A DNA stretch of 64,000 bases from Veillonellales bacterium. Lineage in GTDB: Bacteria; Bacillota; Negativicutes; Veillonellales; Dialisteraceae. The notes under the pieces are model-generated. The model saw only the letters and a list, made by a program, of their open reading frames with translations, was not told the DNA's origin and ran no database searches. Position 1 is the stretch's first letter; each line of letters begins with the position of its first letter. A program made the position numbers and the translations under genes. The stretch lies in contig CALXPQ010000001.1 of NCBI GenBank assembly GCA_944390485.1, positions 310,001 to 374,000 on the forward strand, given 5' to 3'. Positions 32,232 through 41,874 of the stretch are shown here, piece after piece.

Positions 32232-32678
32232 TTACTCCTCTCCTGTGACGTAAATCTTCTTGACCCCTTTGATGGCCTGCAGCGCCTCCGTCAGCTCCGC
32301 CAGCGTCAGCTGCATTTCCGATGTCCGGATGGAAATGCTCATCGTCGTGAGCTTCTTGATGGGAATGCCTTTGTTCATCGTGAGGATCTCTGCCTTCTCC
32401 CGGCTGAGCCGGCGGAAGATCTTGTTCCCCAGCGCCGGATCGTTCTGCAGGACGAGAAAAAGCGTTGCCGTGCCGTGCATGGAATCCTCAAAGGCCGGCG
32501 CCACATGATCTTTATACTTATAATAGGCGCTCCGGCTGATGCCGGTCTTCTGCACCGCTTCATTGATGGTCTCCGCCGTCCCGTTTTTCAGCAGCTCTTT
32601 CGCGCGGATCGTGCTTTTCAGCGCCGACGGCAGCACCTGGAAATCCACGAGATAAAATTGTTTATTTTCTTTCCCCAT
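32232..32678 (-). CDS. UPF0735-type ACT domain regulator (PheB family)
   Basis: 148 aa. An N-terminal helical section (LPSALKSTIRAKELLKNG then a helix-turn-helix-like GISRSAYYKYKD) precedes a C-terminal ACT domain (REKAEILTMNKGIPIKKLTT, LTEALQAIKGVKKIYV). This family often sits just before hom in Firmicutes and is thought to be an amino acid-sensing regulator; direct function is not proven. The start at 32678 (MGKENKQF) has AGAGGA 6 bases upstream. Confidence 0.85.
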   Translation of the reverse strand: MGKENKQFYLVDFQVLPSALKSTIRAKELLKNGTAETINEAVQKTGISRSAYYKYKDHVAPAFEDSMHGTATLFLVLQNDPALGNKIFRRLSREKAEILTMNKGIPIKKLTTMSISIRTSEMQLTLAELTEALQAIKGVKKIYVTGEE

Positions 32679-32694
32679 TCTGATTCCTCTATCG

Positions 32695-33525
32695 TCAACT
32701 CCCGCCTGATGCGGGATCTTCCTTATCTTCCCTGAAATGAAACAGCAGGATCGCGGCGCTGGCCGCCACATTGAGCGATTCCACCCCGCCGTCCATGGGA
32801 ATGTACAGCTTCCGGTCGCACAGTGCGAGCAGTTCCGGCCGTATGCCGCTCCCTTCATTTCCGAACACGAAAATCGCGTCCGGCAGTGCCCCTGCCCTGC
32901 GGTAGGGCACGCCGCCTTCCAGCGCCGTCCCGATGAGCGGCAGCCCGCTGGCCGCCCGGATCTCCCGGACATCATCCAGCGTCAGTCCTCCATAGATCGG
33001 CATTCGCAGGATGCTCCCCATGGAGCTCCGCACCGCTTTTTCCCCATACGGATCGGTGCATCCCTCCGTGAGCAGCACGCCCCGGCATCCGGCGGCGGCC
33101 GCCGTGCGCAGGATGGTTCCCATATTGCCCGGGTCCTGCAGCCCGTCCAGCAGGACATAATGCCCGCGGAGCGGCCGGCGGAGAGCCGACGGGGCCGGCT
33201 GCGGCATGGGCAGGATCGCCAGCACGCCCTGGCTGTGCTCCGTGCCGGCCATCGTTTTCATCATGGACTCGCTGACCAGCAGGAAAAGCCAGCCTGCCTC
33301 CGCAGCCGCCACCATCAGCGCCTGCACGCGTGCTTCTCCGACCGCCTGCTCCGTCACGAAACAGACCGCATCCCGGTATTCCTGCCGGAACGCGTCCTCT
33401 GCGCTCCGCACGCCTTCCATCAGGAACTGTCTGTTTTTTTCTCTGTATTTTTTTGTCTTCAGCTGTCCCGCCAGCTTGACCCAGCGGTTGTTCCTGCTGC
33501 TGATCCGTTCCGCCTTTTTCCCCAT
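32695..33525 (-). CDS. SpoU-class TrmH/RlmB-like RNA 2'-O-methyltransferase
   Basis: 276 aa from MGKKAERISSRNN. The SPOUT motifs are intact: motif 1 DGLQDPGNMGTILRTA, motif 2 FVFGNEGSGI, motif 3 IPMDGGVESLNVAASAAI. The target nucleotide cannot be read from sequence. I chose the ATG at 33525 because family members begin a few residues before the ISSR phrase, and because ATG 33564 lies at the predicted transcription start. First gene of an operon with the ACT protein, hom and thrB (16-base gap). Confidence 0.88.
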   Translation of the reverse strand: MGKKAERISSRNNRWVKLAGQLKTKKYREKNRQFLMEGVRSAEDAFRQEYRDAVCFVTEQAVGEARVQALMVAAAEAGWLFLLVSESMMKTMAGTEHSQGVLAILPMPQPAPSALRRPLRGHYVLLDGLQDPGNMGTILRTAAAAGCRGVLLTEGCTDPYGEKAVRSSMGSILRMPIYGGLTLDDVREIRAASGLPLIGTALEGGVPYRRAGALPDAIFVFGNEGSGIRPELLALCDRKLYIPMDGGVESLNVAASAAILLFHFREDKEDPASGGS

Positions 33526-33570
33526 GGAATGCGCCGTGCCTTTCCCTATCGCCATTTCAGTCATAATCTG

Positions 33571-33576
33571 ATTATA
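33571..33576 (-). promoter_or_regulatory. -10 box of the methyltransferase-hom-thrB operon
   Basis: Perfect TATAAT on the minus strand (33576-33571); 17 bases upstream TTTCTA is a poor -35. The transcript would start near 33564. Confidence 0.4.
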
Positions 33577-33669
33577 CATGATTGATTTTGAAATAGAAAC
33601 GTAAAAATCCCGGGCGGCGGAAAATCAGCCCCGCACGTCCGGGTGCAATGGAACACAGGATGGCTCCTG

Positions 33670-34671
33670 TTATCCTTCTTTCTTTAATTTTCTGACAGCC
33701 AGATCGAATACGGCGTCCACGGAGATGGTCCCCATGTCGGTCGTTTCCTTCCCCGGGTCATCCGCGAGGAGCACATCGGCCTTCAGATTGCCGTAAGGAC
33801 CGCTGCGGCCGGGCAGCGTCGGTCCGAACAGGGCGATAAGCGGCGTCTGCATGGCATTGGCGATATGGAGCGGGCCCGTATCGCAGGAAATATGCAGAGC
33901 GGCCATCTCATCCAGCGCCGCCAGTTCCAGCAGGCTGGTCTTCCCGATGAGATCCACCGTATAGGGCGCCGGCGACAGCGCCCGGATCTGTTCTCCCATT
34001 TCTTTTTCCGACGGCGCGCCGGAAATGACCGTATGGATCTTCCGCTCCGCCAGCCGCCGGGCCAGTGCGCCCCAGGACTCGATGGGCCATTTCTTATGCT
34101 CGCCCCGCGTCCCCGGCACGATTACCACATAGTCGCCCGTTACGCCTTCTTTTTCGAGCATCGCCCGCACGGACCGTTTTTCTTCTCCATGATCGTGCAC
34201 CGGAAATTCAAAATGCTCCGTATCGCATCCCAGATACGCCATCACATCCAGCAGCTGTTCGATGATATGCCCGTGCTGGTGTGCGCCTTTGATCGGCCGG
34301 CTCACGAGGAAGCTTCCTTCTCTCGCATCCCAGTAGCCGATGCGCTTCCGCCCGCCGGACAGCGCCGCGATGAGCGCGCTTTTCGCGATCATCTGCAGAT
34401 CGATGACTAGATCGAAATGGCGGCTGTGCAGATCTTTTCTGACCGTCTTGAGATACGACCAGTCCCGGATACGCTTCCGGTCCACATAGTAAATTTCGTC
34501 GATCCAGGGCTTCCCGGGCAGCAGCGCGCTGAATGCCGGATGCACCGCCCAGGTGATCTGTGCGTCCGGATACGTCCGGCGCAGCACATACAGCGACGGC
34601 AGCGCGTGAATGACGTCGCCGAGCGAACTCATCTTGATGATCAGGATATTGCTGCAGGCTGTCTTATTCAT
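33670..34671 (-). CDS. Family 9 glycosyltransferase, LPS heptosyltransferase-like
   Basis: 333 aa GT-B protein. ILIIKMSSLGDVIHALPSL is the family N-terminal signature; GTRGEHKKWPIESWGALA and SCDTGPLHIANAMQTPLIALFGPT form the donor site. It probably adds heptose to the lipid A-core, fitting the adjacent gmhB and gmhA. The start at 34671 (MNKTACSN) overlaps the gmhB end by 8 bases and has GAGGG upstream. Which heptose position it serves cannot be told. Confidence 0.88.
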   Translation of the reverse strand: MNKTACSNILIIKMSSLGDVIHALPSLYVLRRTYPDAQITWAVHPAFSALLPGKPWIDEIYYVDRKRIRDWSYLKTVRKDLHSRHFDLVIDLQMIAKSALIAALSGGRKRIGYWDAREGSFLVSRPIKGAHQHGHIIEQLLDVMAYLGCDTEHFEFPVHDHGEEKRSVRAMLEKEGVTGDYVVIVPGTRGEHKKWPIESWGALARRLAERKIHTVISGAPSEKEMGEQIRALSPAPYTVDLIGKTSLLELAALDEMAALHISCDTGPLHIANAMQTPLIALFGPTLPGRSGPYGNLKADVLLADDPGKETTDMGTISVDAVFDLAVRKLKKEG

Positions 34672-35188
34672 TGACTTCCCTCTCCTGTGGGATCGTTTCC
34701 CAGAAGGCTTCCAGATTGCCGCCCGGGAAAAGGAATCCCCGAATCCCTGCACGGGCGGCCGCTTCCACATCGCGCGGGCTGTCGCCGATAAGAAGAGCTG
34801 CCGTTTTCTCTACATGATATGTTTCCAGTGCAGTGAGAATCATACCCGGTTTCGGTTTCCGGCACGGGCAGTCCACATCATACGCCGGCACGGCCGCTCC
34901 CTTGAGATGCGGACAGTAGAAAAATTCCGTGATCCGGCCGCCGTACCGCGCAAACTCCCGGTTCATCGCTTCGTGGAGCCGCTTCACATCCTCTTCCGTA
35001 TAATAGCCGCGCGCCACGCCGCTCTGGTTGGTCACCACGAAAAGGAGCCATCCTTCTTTCGTCAGCCGCCCGACCAGCTCCCGCGCGCCGGGAATCCACC
35101 GGACTTCCTCCATACGGTGCACATAGCCGGCGTCTTCGTTCAGCACGCCGTCTCTGTCGAAAAGAACGGCTTTTCTCCGGTCTCTCAT
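34664..35188 (-). CDS. gmhB: D-glycero-D-manno-heptose 1,7-bisphosphate 7-phosphatase
   Basis: 174 aa HAD phosphatase. Nucleophile motif [21 protein letters not shown], the zinc site CPHLKG...[12 protein letters not shown], and [10 protein letters not shown] with the metal Asp. It acts after GmhA and a heptose kinase in ADP-heptose synthesis. It overlaps gmhA by ATGA. The bifunctional kinase/adenylyltransferase gene (hldE) is not in the window. Confidence 0.94.
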   Translation of the reverse strand: MRDRRKAVLFDRDGVLNEDAGYVHRMEEVRWIPGARELVGRLTKEGWLLFVVTNQSGVARGYYTEEDVKRLHEAMNREFARYGGRITEFFYCPHLKGAAVPAYDVDCPCRKPKPGMILTALETYHVEKTAALLIGDSPRDVEAAARAGIRGFLFPGGNLEAFWETIPQEREVNE

Positions 35189-35760
35189 TCGCGGCTCCAG
35201 TCCATTTCATCGATGGCTTCGCAGATGCTGTGCGCGCAGAGGATATGCATCTCCTGGATGCGCGCCGTGGAATCGCTGGGAATGATCAGCGCCACGTCGC
35301 AGAGCCCCGCCATTTTTCCTCCGTCTTTGCCCAGAGAAGCGATCACTGTGAGTCCTTTTTCACGGGCCAGTTCTGCCGCTTTCAGGACGTTGCCGCTGTT
35401 CCCGCTGGTCGTGATGCCCCAGAAGACATCGCCCGCCTGTCCGAGGCCCTCCACCTGCCGGGCAAAGACATCGTCATAACTGTAGTCATTGCCGACCGAC
35501 GTCAGGATGGACGTGTCCGTCGTCAGAGCGATAGCTGGCAGCGCGATCCGCTCGCGGTGGAACCGGCCTACGAATTCTGCCGCGATATGCTGCGCGTCCG
35601 CCGCGCTGCCGCCGTTGCCGCAGAGGAGTATCTTGTGCCCTCCGCGGAGCGCATCCGCGCAGACAGAGGCCATGCGGCCCACCACGGGAATGAGCGGCTT
35701 CGTGGCTTCCCAGACTTTCTGATGATCACTGAAGCATCTCTCGATCTGTTTCCAATCCAT
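35185..35760 (-). CDS. gmhA: Sedoheptulose-7-phosphate isomerase
   Basis: 191 aa single SIS domain. [39 protein letters not shown], and [14 protein letters not shown] are family hallmarks. First step of ADP-heptose synthesis. The ATG at 35760 is preferred: AAGGAG ends 11 bases upstream, while the alternative GTG at 35769 sits almost on it. Begins 5 bases after nrdR. Confidence 0.94.
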   Translation of the reverse strand: MDWKQIERCFSDHQKVWEATKPLIPVVGRMASVCADALRGGHKILLCGNGGSAADAQHIAAEFVGRFHRERIALPAIALTTDTSILTSVGNDYSYDDVFARQVEGLGQAGDVFWGITTSGNSGNVLKAAELAREKGLTVIASLGKDGGKMAGLCDVALIIPSDSTARIQEMHILCAHSICEAIDEMDWSRE

Positions 35761-35765
35761 TCCGA

Positions 35766-36230
35766 TCACTTCTCCTTATTGGATTTCATCAGTTCTTCCA
35801 GCTCCTGCATGAAACTGCCGATGTCTTTGAATTCCCGATATACGGACGCGAACCGCACATAGGCCACCTGATCGAGCTTCCGCAGCTCTTCCATCACGAT
35901 ATTGCCGATGACCTCCGAAGACACTTCATGGGAAGGGCTGCTGCGGACCTGCCGCTCTACCGTATTCACAACGTTTTCGATCTGGTCCGAAGAAATGTTC
36001 CGCTTCTCGCACGCGCGGATGATGCCGCTCCGCACCTTGTTGCGGTTGAAGCTTTCCCGGACGCCGCTTTTCTTGATCACCCGGAGCGGGGACTGCTCGA
36101 CTGTCTCATACGTGGTGAACCGGCGTCCGCATTCGAGGCACTGCCGCCGGCGGCGGATCGAGGTGCCGTCGTCCGTATCTCTGGAATCCGTCACCTTGGT
36201 ATTCGGACTGCTGCAGAAAGGGCATTTCAT
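35766..36230 (-). CDS. nrdR: Transcriptional repressor NrdR
   Basis: 154 aa, standard length. The zinc ribbon [17 protein letters not shown] and [15 protein letters not shown] precedes the ATP-cone ([19 protein letters not shown]). It represses ribonucleotide reductase genes according to nucleotide state. The ATG at 36230 has AAAGGAG 7 bases upstream. A terminator (36257-36289) separates it from ftsZ, and I found no clear promoter for it. Confidence 0.96.
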   Translation of the reverse strand: MKCPFCSSPNTKVTDSRDTDDGTSIRRRRQCLECGRRFTTYETVEQSPLRVIKKSGVRESFNRNKVRSGIIRACEKRNISSDQIENVVNTVERQVRSSPSHEVSSEVIGNIVMEELRKLDQVAYVRFASVYREFKDIGSFMQELEELMKSNKEK

Positions 36231-36256
36231 GGCTGTACTCCTTTTGTCCCGACGAA

Positions 36257-36289
36257 AGAAAAAAGCCACACGGCATGCGCGGTGTGGCT
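36257..36289 (-). terminator. Terminator after ftsZ
   Basis: AGCCACAC, 10-base loop, GTGTGGCT, then T6 on the minus strand, 67 bases past the ftsZ stop and just before nrdR. Confidence 0.8.
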
Positions 36290-36356
36290 CAAATGACACA
36301 AACAGAAATTCCGGAAAGACAGACCGCCTGTCTCTGGCGATCCGGCTTGCGATCCA

Positions 36357-37391
36357 TTATTTTTTCAGAAGGAAATCCGGAATCGTCATGCCGCCGCCAT
36401 TGCCGGGACGCACAGTGCTTCTCGACAGGGATGCGCTGCCCGCGGTCGTTCTCTTCTTCGTTTCTTCGAACCCGGTGGCGATGACCGTGATCTTGACGGC
36501 GTCATCCAGATTCGGATCGACGGACGTGCCCCAGATGATGTTCGCATCCGGATCCGCCGCTTCCGTGATGACCTGAGACGCTTCGTTGATTTCGAACAGT
36601 CCCAGATCCTCGTTGCCGGTGATGCTGATGATGATTCCCTTCGCACCGTCGATGGACCGTTCGAGGAGCGGGCTGGAAATCGCCATCTTGGCCGCATCGC
36701 TCGCACGGTTTTCGCCCGTCCCGACGCCGATGCCCATGAGGGCCTCGCCCTGATCGCTCATGATGGTCTTCACGTCCGCAAAGTCAAGGTTGATGATCCC
36801 CGGCACTGTGATCAGGTCGGAGATGCCCTGAATGCCCTGACGAAGCACATCGTCGGCGATCTTGAAGGCTTCTTTCAGAGACGTCTTCTTGTCGACCGTC
36901 TGGAGCAGCCGGTCATTCGGGACGATGAGGAGCGTATCTACATTGGCTTTCAGTTTTTCAATGCCGGACATGGCGTTTCTCATGCGCACCTTGCCCTCGA
37001 AGCTGAACGGCTTCGTGACCACGCCGACCGTCAGCGCGCCCAGTTCCTTCGCGCACTGCGCTACCACGGGAGCTGCGCCGGTTCCCGTGCCGCCGCCCAT
37101 GCCGGCCGTAACGAAGACCATATCCGCGCCCTGCAGCGCTTTCAGGATATCATCCTTCGACTCTTCCGCCGCCTGCTCGCCCACTTCCGGCTTCGCGCCG
37201 GCGCCGAGGCCTTTCGTCAGCTTTTCGCCGATCTGGATTTTATTTTCTGCCGCAGATTTTTCCAGGATCTGCGCTTCCGTATTCACAGCAATGAAGTCAA
37301 CACCCTGCACCTGCGCATCAATCATGCGGCCTACCGCATTATTTCCGCCGCCGCCTACGCCGATGACCTTGATGCTTGCCAAATCTCCCAT
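36357..37391 (-). CDS. ftsZ: Cell division GTPase FtsZ
   Basis: 344 aa. GTP-binding [12 protein letters not shown], tubulin signature [13 protein letters not shown], and the T7 synergy loop [11 protein letters not shown]. The C-terminal binding peptide reads TIPDFLLKK. The linker between the globular domain and that peptide is only about 20 residues, much shorter than in most FtsZ proteins. A strong AAAGGAGG sits 7 bases before the ATG. There is no ftsA upstream; ftsQ ends 153 bases away and that gap contains TAAAAT and TATGAT boxes that could serve as a promoter. Confidence 0.97.
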   Translation of the reverse strand: MGDLASIKVIGVGGGGNNAVGRMIDAQVQGVDFIAVNTEAQILEKSAAENKIQIGEKLTKGLGAGAKPEVGEQAAEESKDDILKALQGADMVFVTAGMGGGTGTGAAPVVAQCAKELGALTVGVVTKPFSFEGKVRMRNAMSGIEKLKANVDTLLIVPNDRLLQTVDKKTSLKEAFKIADDVLRQGIQGISDLITVPGIINLDFADVKTIMSDQGEALMGIGVGTGENRASDAAKMAISSPLLERSIDGAKGIIISITGNEDLGLFEINEASQVITEAADPDANIIWGTSVDPNLDDAVKITVIATGFEETKKRTTAGSASLSRSTVRPGNGGGMTIPDFLLKK

Positions 37392-37544
37392 GTCAAATCC
37401 TCCTTTGATGTGTCAGTTTTATCCAAACGCAGAGATTTTCCCTTATGTTCTTAAATCATACTACATATTTTACAATACTTTGGGAAAATGCGCCATATTC
37501 TGTGCGTATGGAAAGTCCCCGCAGGAAAGAAATTCTCCACAGCC

Positions 37545-38384
37545 TCACTTTTTCAGCCGGATATACGGGGATGTCAGGCTTGCGTCGATGTACGCCACCG
37601 AAAGGCCGCGCACCTTGACGTCGTTCACCATATTTTCCGCCAGCTCCGCCCGCGCCGTCATGGAACTGCCGTCCCCGAGCCGGACCGCGATGCCGTCTCT
37701 CGTATAGGCGACAATGTTTTCTGGATTGCCCACATTGATCTCGGAAAAGGTATGCATGCCCTGTGTCGACAGTCCGGCCAGAAATTCCAGCGCCGTCTTC
37801 ACACTGCTGTTGCCCGTCATATCCCCCAGCAGGACATTGTCCAGCTTAACCCCCGTGATCATGGGAAGGTCCCCGCCGCGGATCGAGCTCCCGGTGCGGA
37901 TCACCATCCCGCTTTTGTCCAGATAGGCGTAACCGAATTCTTCCTGTACCGCCGCAAGGGGCTTCCGCTCCGTGAGAGTCACATCGATATACGCCGGAAA
38001 CGTCCGCTTCACTTCTGCCTGATAGACCCTCACATCCTGACGCAGGCGGCTTTCCAGATCAGACGTGCTGATTTGAAACACATTGACCGGAGCCGTAATC
38101 CCCCCGTCGAAAAGCACGTCTTCCTTCGTCATGGATTCATTGCCGTAGACGCGCACATCTCCCACCGGGATCGGCAGGAGGAGCAGGCCGGCCGCACAGA
38201 GGATCAAGCCGCCTCCGGCAGTAATCAGGTATTTCCTGACCGGCTTCCGCTTTTTCCGGCGCACCGGCCGCCGCGGCGGCTCCTCTGGCTGCTCCTGCGG
38301 CACGGCCGGGCGTTCTTCTGCCGGCGGATCCGGATGGTGCAGCTCTTTCTGAAACTCGCCGAAGCTCTGAAATTCGTCCATCAT
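37545..38384 (-). CDS. ftsQ: Cell division protein FtsQ/DivIB
   Basis: 279 aa. A cytoplasmic tail rich in Pro, Glu and Arg (residues 1-50) leads into one membrane segment (KYLITAGGGLILCAAGLLLL, about 51-70), then a POTRA domain beginning VGDVRVYGNESMTKEDVLF and an FtsQ domain (DVTLTERKPLAAV, YAYLDKSGMVI). It is the scaffold partner of FtsL and FtsB. It overlaps ddl by 4 bases (ATGATG). Confidence 0.9.
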   Translation of the reverse strand: MMDEFQSFGEFQKELHHPDPPAEERPAVPQEQPEEPPRRPVRRKKRKPVRKYLITAGGGLILCAAGLLLLPIPVGDVRVYGNESMTKEDVLFDGGITAPVNVFQISTSDLESRLRQDVRVYQAEVKRTFPAYIDVTLTERKPLAAVQEEFGYAYLDKSGMVIRTGSSIRGGDLPMITGVKLDNVLLGDMTGNSSVKTALEFLAGLSTQGMHTFSEINVGNPENIVAYTRDGIAVRLGDGSSMTARAELAENMVNDVKVRGLSVAYIDASLTSPYIRLKK

Positions 38385-39319
38385 ACTTTCCCCGTCCCGG
38401 CTCCCTGGAGGATCGCCTCACAGAGGTGCGGAAAATCCATGCCGGCTGCCTGCGCCGCTCTGGGCACCAGACTGGTCGCGGTCATGCCGGGAATAGAATT
38501 GGCTTCCAGCAGGTACGGCACGCCCCGGCGGTCTGTCCGGAAATCGAACCGCACAGCACCCCGGCACTCCGCCGTCCGATATCCGTCCAGCGCCATTTGC
38601 TTCATTTCTTCCGTGAGCGCCTCCGGAACCGGCGCCGGCACGATATACTCCGTCGCCCCCCTGGTGTATTTGGAATAGTAATCGTAAGCGCCGGAATGCG
38701 GGCAGATCTGGATGACAGGCAGGACCTGCCCATTCAGGACCGATACGGTGAATTCCTCTCCGTCCAGATATGTTTCCGCCAGGACGCGCGCCTCGATCTG
38801 GAATACGCGGCGAAGCGCCTCCGGCAGCGTTTCCCGGCTCCGCACGATCTCGATCCCGATTGTAGAGCCCTCGCAGGCCGGCTTCAGCACGAATGGGAAG
38901 CGGAACCGGCGGAGGAGATCTTCTTCGATGGCTTCCAGACTGCTGTCCTCCCGGAAATACGGATGGGAATCCGCCATACGGATGCCGGCCGCCTGAAACA
39001 GCCGGCTGCTCATGATCTTATCCATCGTGATGGCGCTCGACATGACGCCGGACCCCGTATAGGGCATGCCCATAAGCTCCATGGCCCCCTGGATCGTTCC
39101 GTCTTCTCCGTATTTTCCATGGAGCGCCAGAAAAGCTACCTCCACGCCGGCTTTCTGGAGCTGCTCTGCCAGCCGGGGAGGATCGTATTCGACTTCCACG
39201 ACCGGATACCCCAGCGAACGCAGCGCTTCCGCCACCGCCTTCCCTGTCCGGCGGGAGACCTCCGCCTCGCGGGAGGGGCCGCCCATGATCACGCCGATTG
39301 TTTTATCCTTCGTGATCAT
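38381..39319 (-). CDS. ddl: D-alanine--D-alanine ligase
   Basis: 312 aa ATP-grasp enzyme. GVIMGGPSREAEVSRRTG, ALHGKYGEDGTIQGAMEL, the ATP-grasp core FPFVLKPACEGSTIGI, and LLEANSIPGMTATSLVP. Makes the D-Ala-D-Ala dipeptide that MurF adds. Overlaps murC by 17 bases. Confidence 0.95.
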   Translation of the reverse strand: MITKDKTIGVIMGGPSREAEVSRRTGKAVAEALRSLGYPVVEVEYDPPRLAEQLQKAGVEVAFLALHGKYGEDGTIQGAMELMGMPYTGSGVMSSAITMDKIMSSRLFQAAGIRMADSHPYFREDSSLEAIEEDLLRRFRFPFVLKPACEGSTIGIEIVRSRETLPEALRRVFQIEARVLAETYLDGEEFTVSVLNGQVLPVIQICPHSGAYDYYSKYTRGATEYIVPAPVPEALTEEMKQMALDGYRTAECRGAVRFDFRTDRRGVPYLLEANSIPGMTATSLVPRAAQAAGMDFPHLCEAILQGAGTGKV

Positions 39320-40709
39320 CTGCCAGTCCTTTTTCCTGAATCATGCGGATCAGCCGCTCCCCTGCCTGATAAATCGTGCCGGCCCCCATGGTGAAGATCA
39401 TATCGCCCGGCCGGGCTTCCCGGTACAGCGCTTCCGGCAGGTCTTCCAGCCGCTCGATGTACTGCACATCTTTCCGGGCGTCATGGGCCAGGACCTTTTC
39501 CGGGAGCAGGCGGCCCGTGATGCCCTCGATGGGCGCTTCTCCGGCAGAATAGATGTCCGTGAAATACAGTTTGTCCGCGCAGTCGAACGCCGCCGCGAAT
39601 TCATCCTGCAGCAGCTTCGTACGGGAATAGCGGTGCGGCTGGAAGGCGCAGATCACGCGGTGCCCGCCGATCTCTTTTGCCGCGCTGAGCGTCGCCGCGA
39701 TTTCCGTAGGATGATGCGCATAATCATCGAGGATCCATACGTCATTGATATACGCTTTCGTTTCAAAGCGGCGCTTCACGCCGGTAAAACCGGCCAGCGC
39801 CCTGGCTATCGTATTGAACGGCAGGCCGAAATACAGGCCGGTCACCGCAGCGGCCAGCGCATCCCGCACATTGTGCTCGCCGGGAATCTGCAGACGCAGG
39901 CTGCCGAGCATTTTTTCTCCGCGGCACACGTCGAACACCATATGATTCCGGTCATACCGTTTATTGACCGCGCGGTATTCCGCTTCGCTGCCGGTGCCAT
40001 ACGTGATGACTTTCCCGCTGATGCGCGGCAGGATGTCCCGCACGCCCTGGCTGTCCGTGCACACGATGGCCGCGCCGGCCGGATCGGTGATATGGCTGAT
40101 GAATTCGGCGAAGGCCTTTTTGATATTTTCCACCGTGCCGTAATGATCCAGATGATCGTCTTCGATATTCGTCACCACGGCGACGCTGCTCTCAAATTTA
40201 AGGAAAGAGCCGTCGCTCTCGTCCGCCTCGGCGATGACGTATTCCCCGCTGCCCAGGCAGGAATTGCCGTGCAGATAGTCCACCGCCCCGCCCAGGATGA
40301 TCGTGGGATCGGTCCCCGCGTCGCGGAAAATCTTCCCGATCATCGCCGACGTGGTGGACTTCCCATGAGCGCCCGCCACGGCGATGCCCCGCCCCCAGTG
40401 GAACATGGCCGCCAGCACATCCGAACGGTGATAGACCGGGATTCCCTTCTTCCGGGCCGCCGCCAGCTCCGGATTGGATTCCCCGATGGCGGAGGAAATG
40501 ACGACGCCGTCCGCGCCGTCCACATGGGCCGCTTCATGGCCGATGAAGATATCCGCCCCCTGCTTCCTCATGAACTGCAGATAGTCCGATTCCTTCATGT
40601 CCGAACCGGAGATCTTCATCCCTTTTTCAATCAGGATTTCCGCAAGCGCCCTCATGCCCATCCCGCCGATGCCGATGAAGTGCAGTCTGTGAAATTTCTG
40701 TAAATTCAT
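39303..40709 (-). CDS. murC: UDP-N-acetylmuramate--L-alanine ligase
   Basis: 468 aa. FIGIGGMGMRALAEIL at the N-terminus, ATP site GAHGKSTTSAMIG, and DDYAHHPTEIAATL near residue 345. First amino acid addition to UDP-MurNAc. Only 12 bases follow murG. murB, which makes its substrate, is not in the cluster. Confidence 0.96.
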   Translation of the reverse strand: MNLQKFHRLHFIGIGGMGMRALAEILIEKGMKISGSDMKESDYLQFMRKQGADIFIGHEAAHVDGADGVVISSAIGESNPELAAARKKGIPVYHRSDVLAAMFHWGRGIAVAGAHGKSTTSAMIGKIFRDAGTDPTIILGGAVDYLHGNSCLGSGEYVIAEADESDGSFLKFESSVAVVTNIEDDHLDHYGTVENIKKAFAEFISHITDPAGAAIVCTDSQGVRDILPRISGKVITYGTGSEAEYRAVNKRYDRNHMVFDVCRGEKMLGSLRLQIPGEHNVRDALAAAVTGLYFGLPFNTIARALAGFTGVKRRFETKAYINDVWILDDYAHHPTEIAATLSAAKEIGGHRVICAFQPHRYSRTKLLQDEFAAAFDCADKLYFTDIYSAGEAPIEGITGRLLPEKVLAHDARKDVQYIERLEDLPEALYREARPGDMIFTMGAGTIYQAGERLIRMIQEKGLADDHEG

Positions 40710-40721
40710 AGAGTATTCCTC

Positions 40722-41834
40722 TTATCTATCTGTCAATGCAAGCGCCATGCGCGCGATTTCTTCTCCCGCATGGATCCTGCCCAGTTTCCGGCTGGCTTCC
40801 GCCATTTCTGACAGCAGTTCCGGATCTTCCTTCAGTTCCGTGATGTCTTGGATCAGCTCGTCTGCCGTCAGATATTTGTCCACGATCATCTTCGCCGCGC
40901 CGCCTGCCACAAAGACGCGGGCATTATAGGTCTGATGATCTTCCGCTGCATAGGGATACGGCACGAGGATGGACGGCAGTCCGCGGGCCGCCAGCTCCGC
41001 CAGGCCGATGGCCCCGGCCCGGTAAATCACCAGATCCGCCGCCGCCAGCGCCGTAGGCATGTCTTTCTGATAATCTACGATGCGGCTCCCCCTGCCGAAC
41101 CGGCCTTTTTCATCGACCGTGCCGAGCGCCTCCTTCACGCGGGCGAACTCGCCGACACCGGTCACGTGATACAGGCAGATGCCGTCCGTCTCCGCAAAAT
41201 GCCGGTGGACGCCCACCATAGCCGTATTGATGGTCCGCGCGCCGCGGCTGCCCCCTGCGGCCAGCACCATGAAGGCATCCGGCGGGACACCCAGTTTCTT
41301 CCGGGATTCCGCCTTCTTCGTAAACAGGATCTCCCGACGGATGGGATTGCCCGTATAGATGCACTTCTCCGGGTGCGGGAATCTCGCTTTCGCTTCCTCA
41401 TAGCCCAGCGCCACCCGGTCCACCACGCGGTTCAGGATCTTGTTCGTGATCCCGGGGATCACGTTTTGCTCCTGGATCATGGTCGGGATGCGGCTGAGCG
41501 CCGCCGCCATGAGGATCGGGCCGCACACATAGCCGCCCGTGCCGATGACCACATCCGGCTGGAACCGTCTCAGGATGCGCCGCGCCTTCCACAGCCCGGC
41601 CGCCGCTTTCATCAGGATCTTTATATTTTCCGGCGTCAGCTTCCGCTTGAGTCCCGCCGCCGGGATCGACGCGAAAGAGTACCCTTCGCCGGGGACGATC
41701 TGCGACTCCATGCCATTTGGCGTCCCCACGAAAAGGATCTCCGCCTCCGTCAGCCGCTCAATCTCCCGGGCGATGGTGATGGCCGGATAGATATGTCCGC
41801 CGGTCCCGCCGCCGGACAGAATGATTTTTTTCAT
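40722..41834 (-). CDS. murG: Lipid II-forming GlcNAc transferase MurG
   Basis: 370 aa GT-B fold. Acceptor loop GGGTGGHIYPAI, TGGYVCGPIL, QEQNVIPGITNK, and the donor loop AAGGSRGARTIN, where most MurG proteins have GGSQGA. RAGAIGLAELAA and PYPYAAEDHQTYNA are present. It converts lipid I to lipid II at the inner membrane. Follows murD by 40 bases; ftsW, normally between them, is absent. Confidence 0.96.
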   Translation of the reverse strand: MKKIILSGGGTGGHIYPAITIAREIERLTEAEILFVGTPNGMESQIVPGEGYSFASIPAAGLKRKLTPENIKILMKAAAGLWKARRILRRFQPDVVIGTGGYVCGPILMAAALSRIPTMIQEQNVIPGITNKILNRVVDRVALGYEEAKARFPHPEKCIYTGNPIRREILFTKKAESRKKLGVPPDAFMVLAAGGSRGARTINTAMVGVHRHFAETDGICLYHVTGVGEFARVKEALGTVDEKGRFGRGSRIVDYQKDMPTALAAADLVIYRAGAIGLAELAARGLPSILVPYPYAAEDHQTYNARVFVAGGAAKMIVDKYLTADELIQDITELKEDPELLSEMAEASRKLGRIHAGEEIARMALALTDR

Positions 41835-41874
41835 AACAGCACCCGTTTCTTACCGATGCGCACCGCGCTTCCGC

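Noticed and set aside
33610-33669. Terminator after the glycosyltransferase gene
   Set aside because: There is an ACAGGA/TCCTGT hairpin, but no T run follows it, so an intrinsic terminator cannot be supported.
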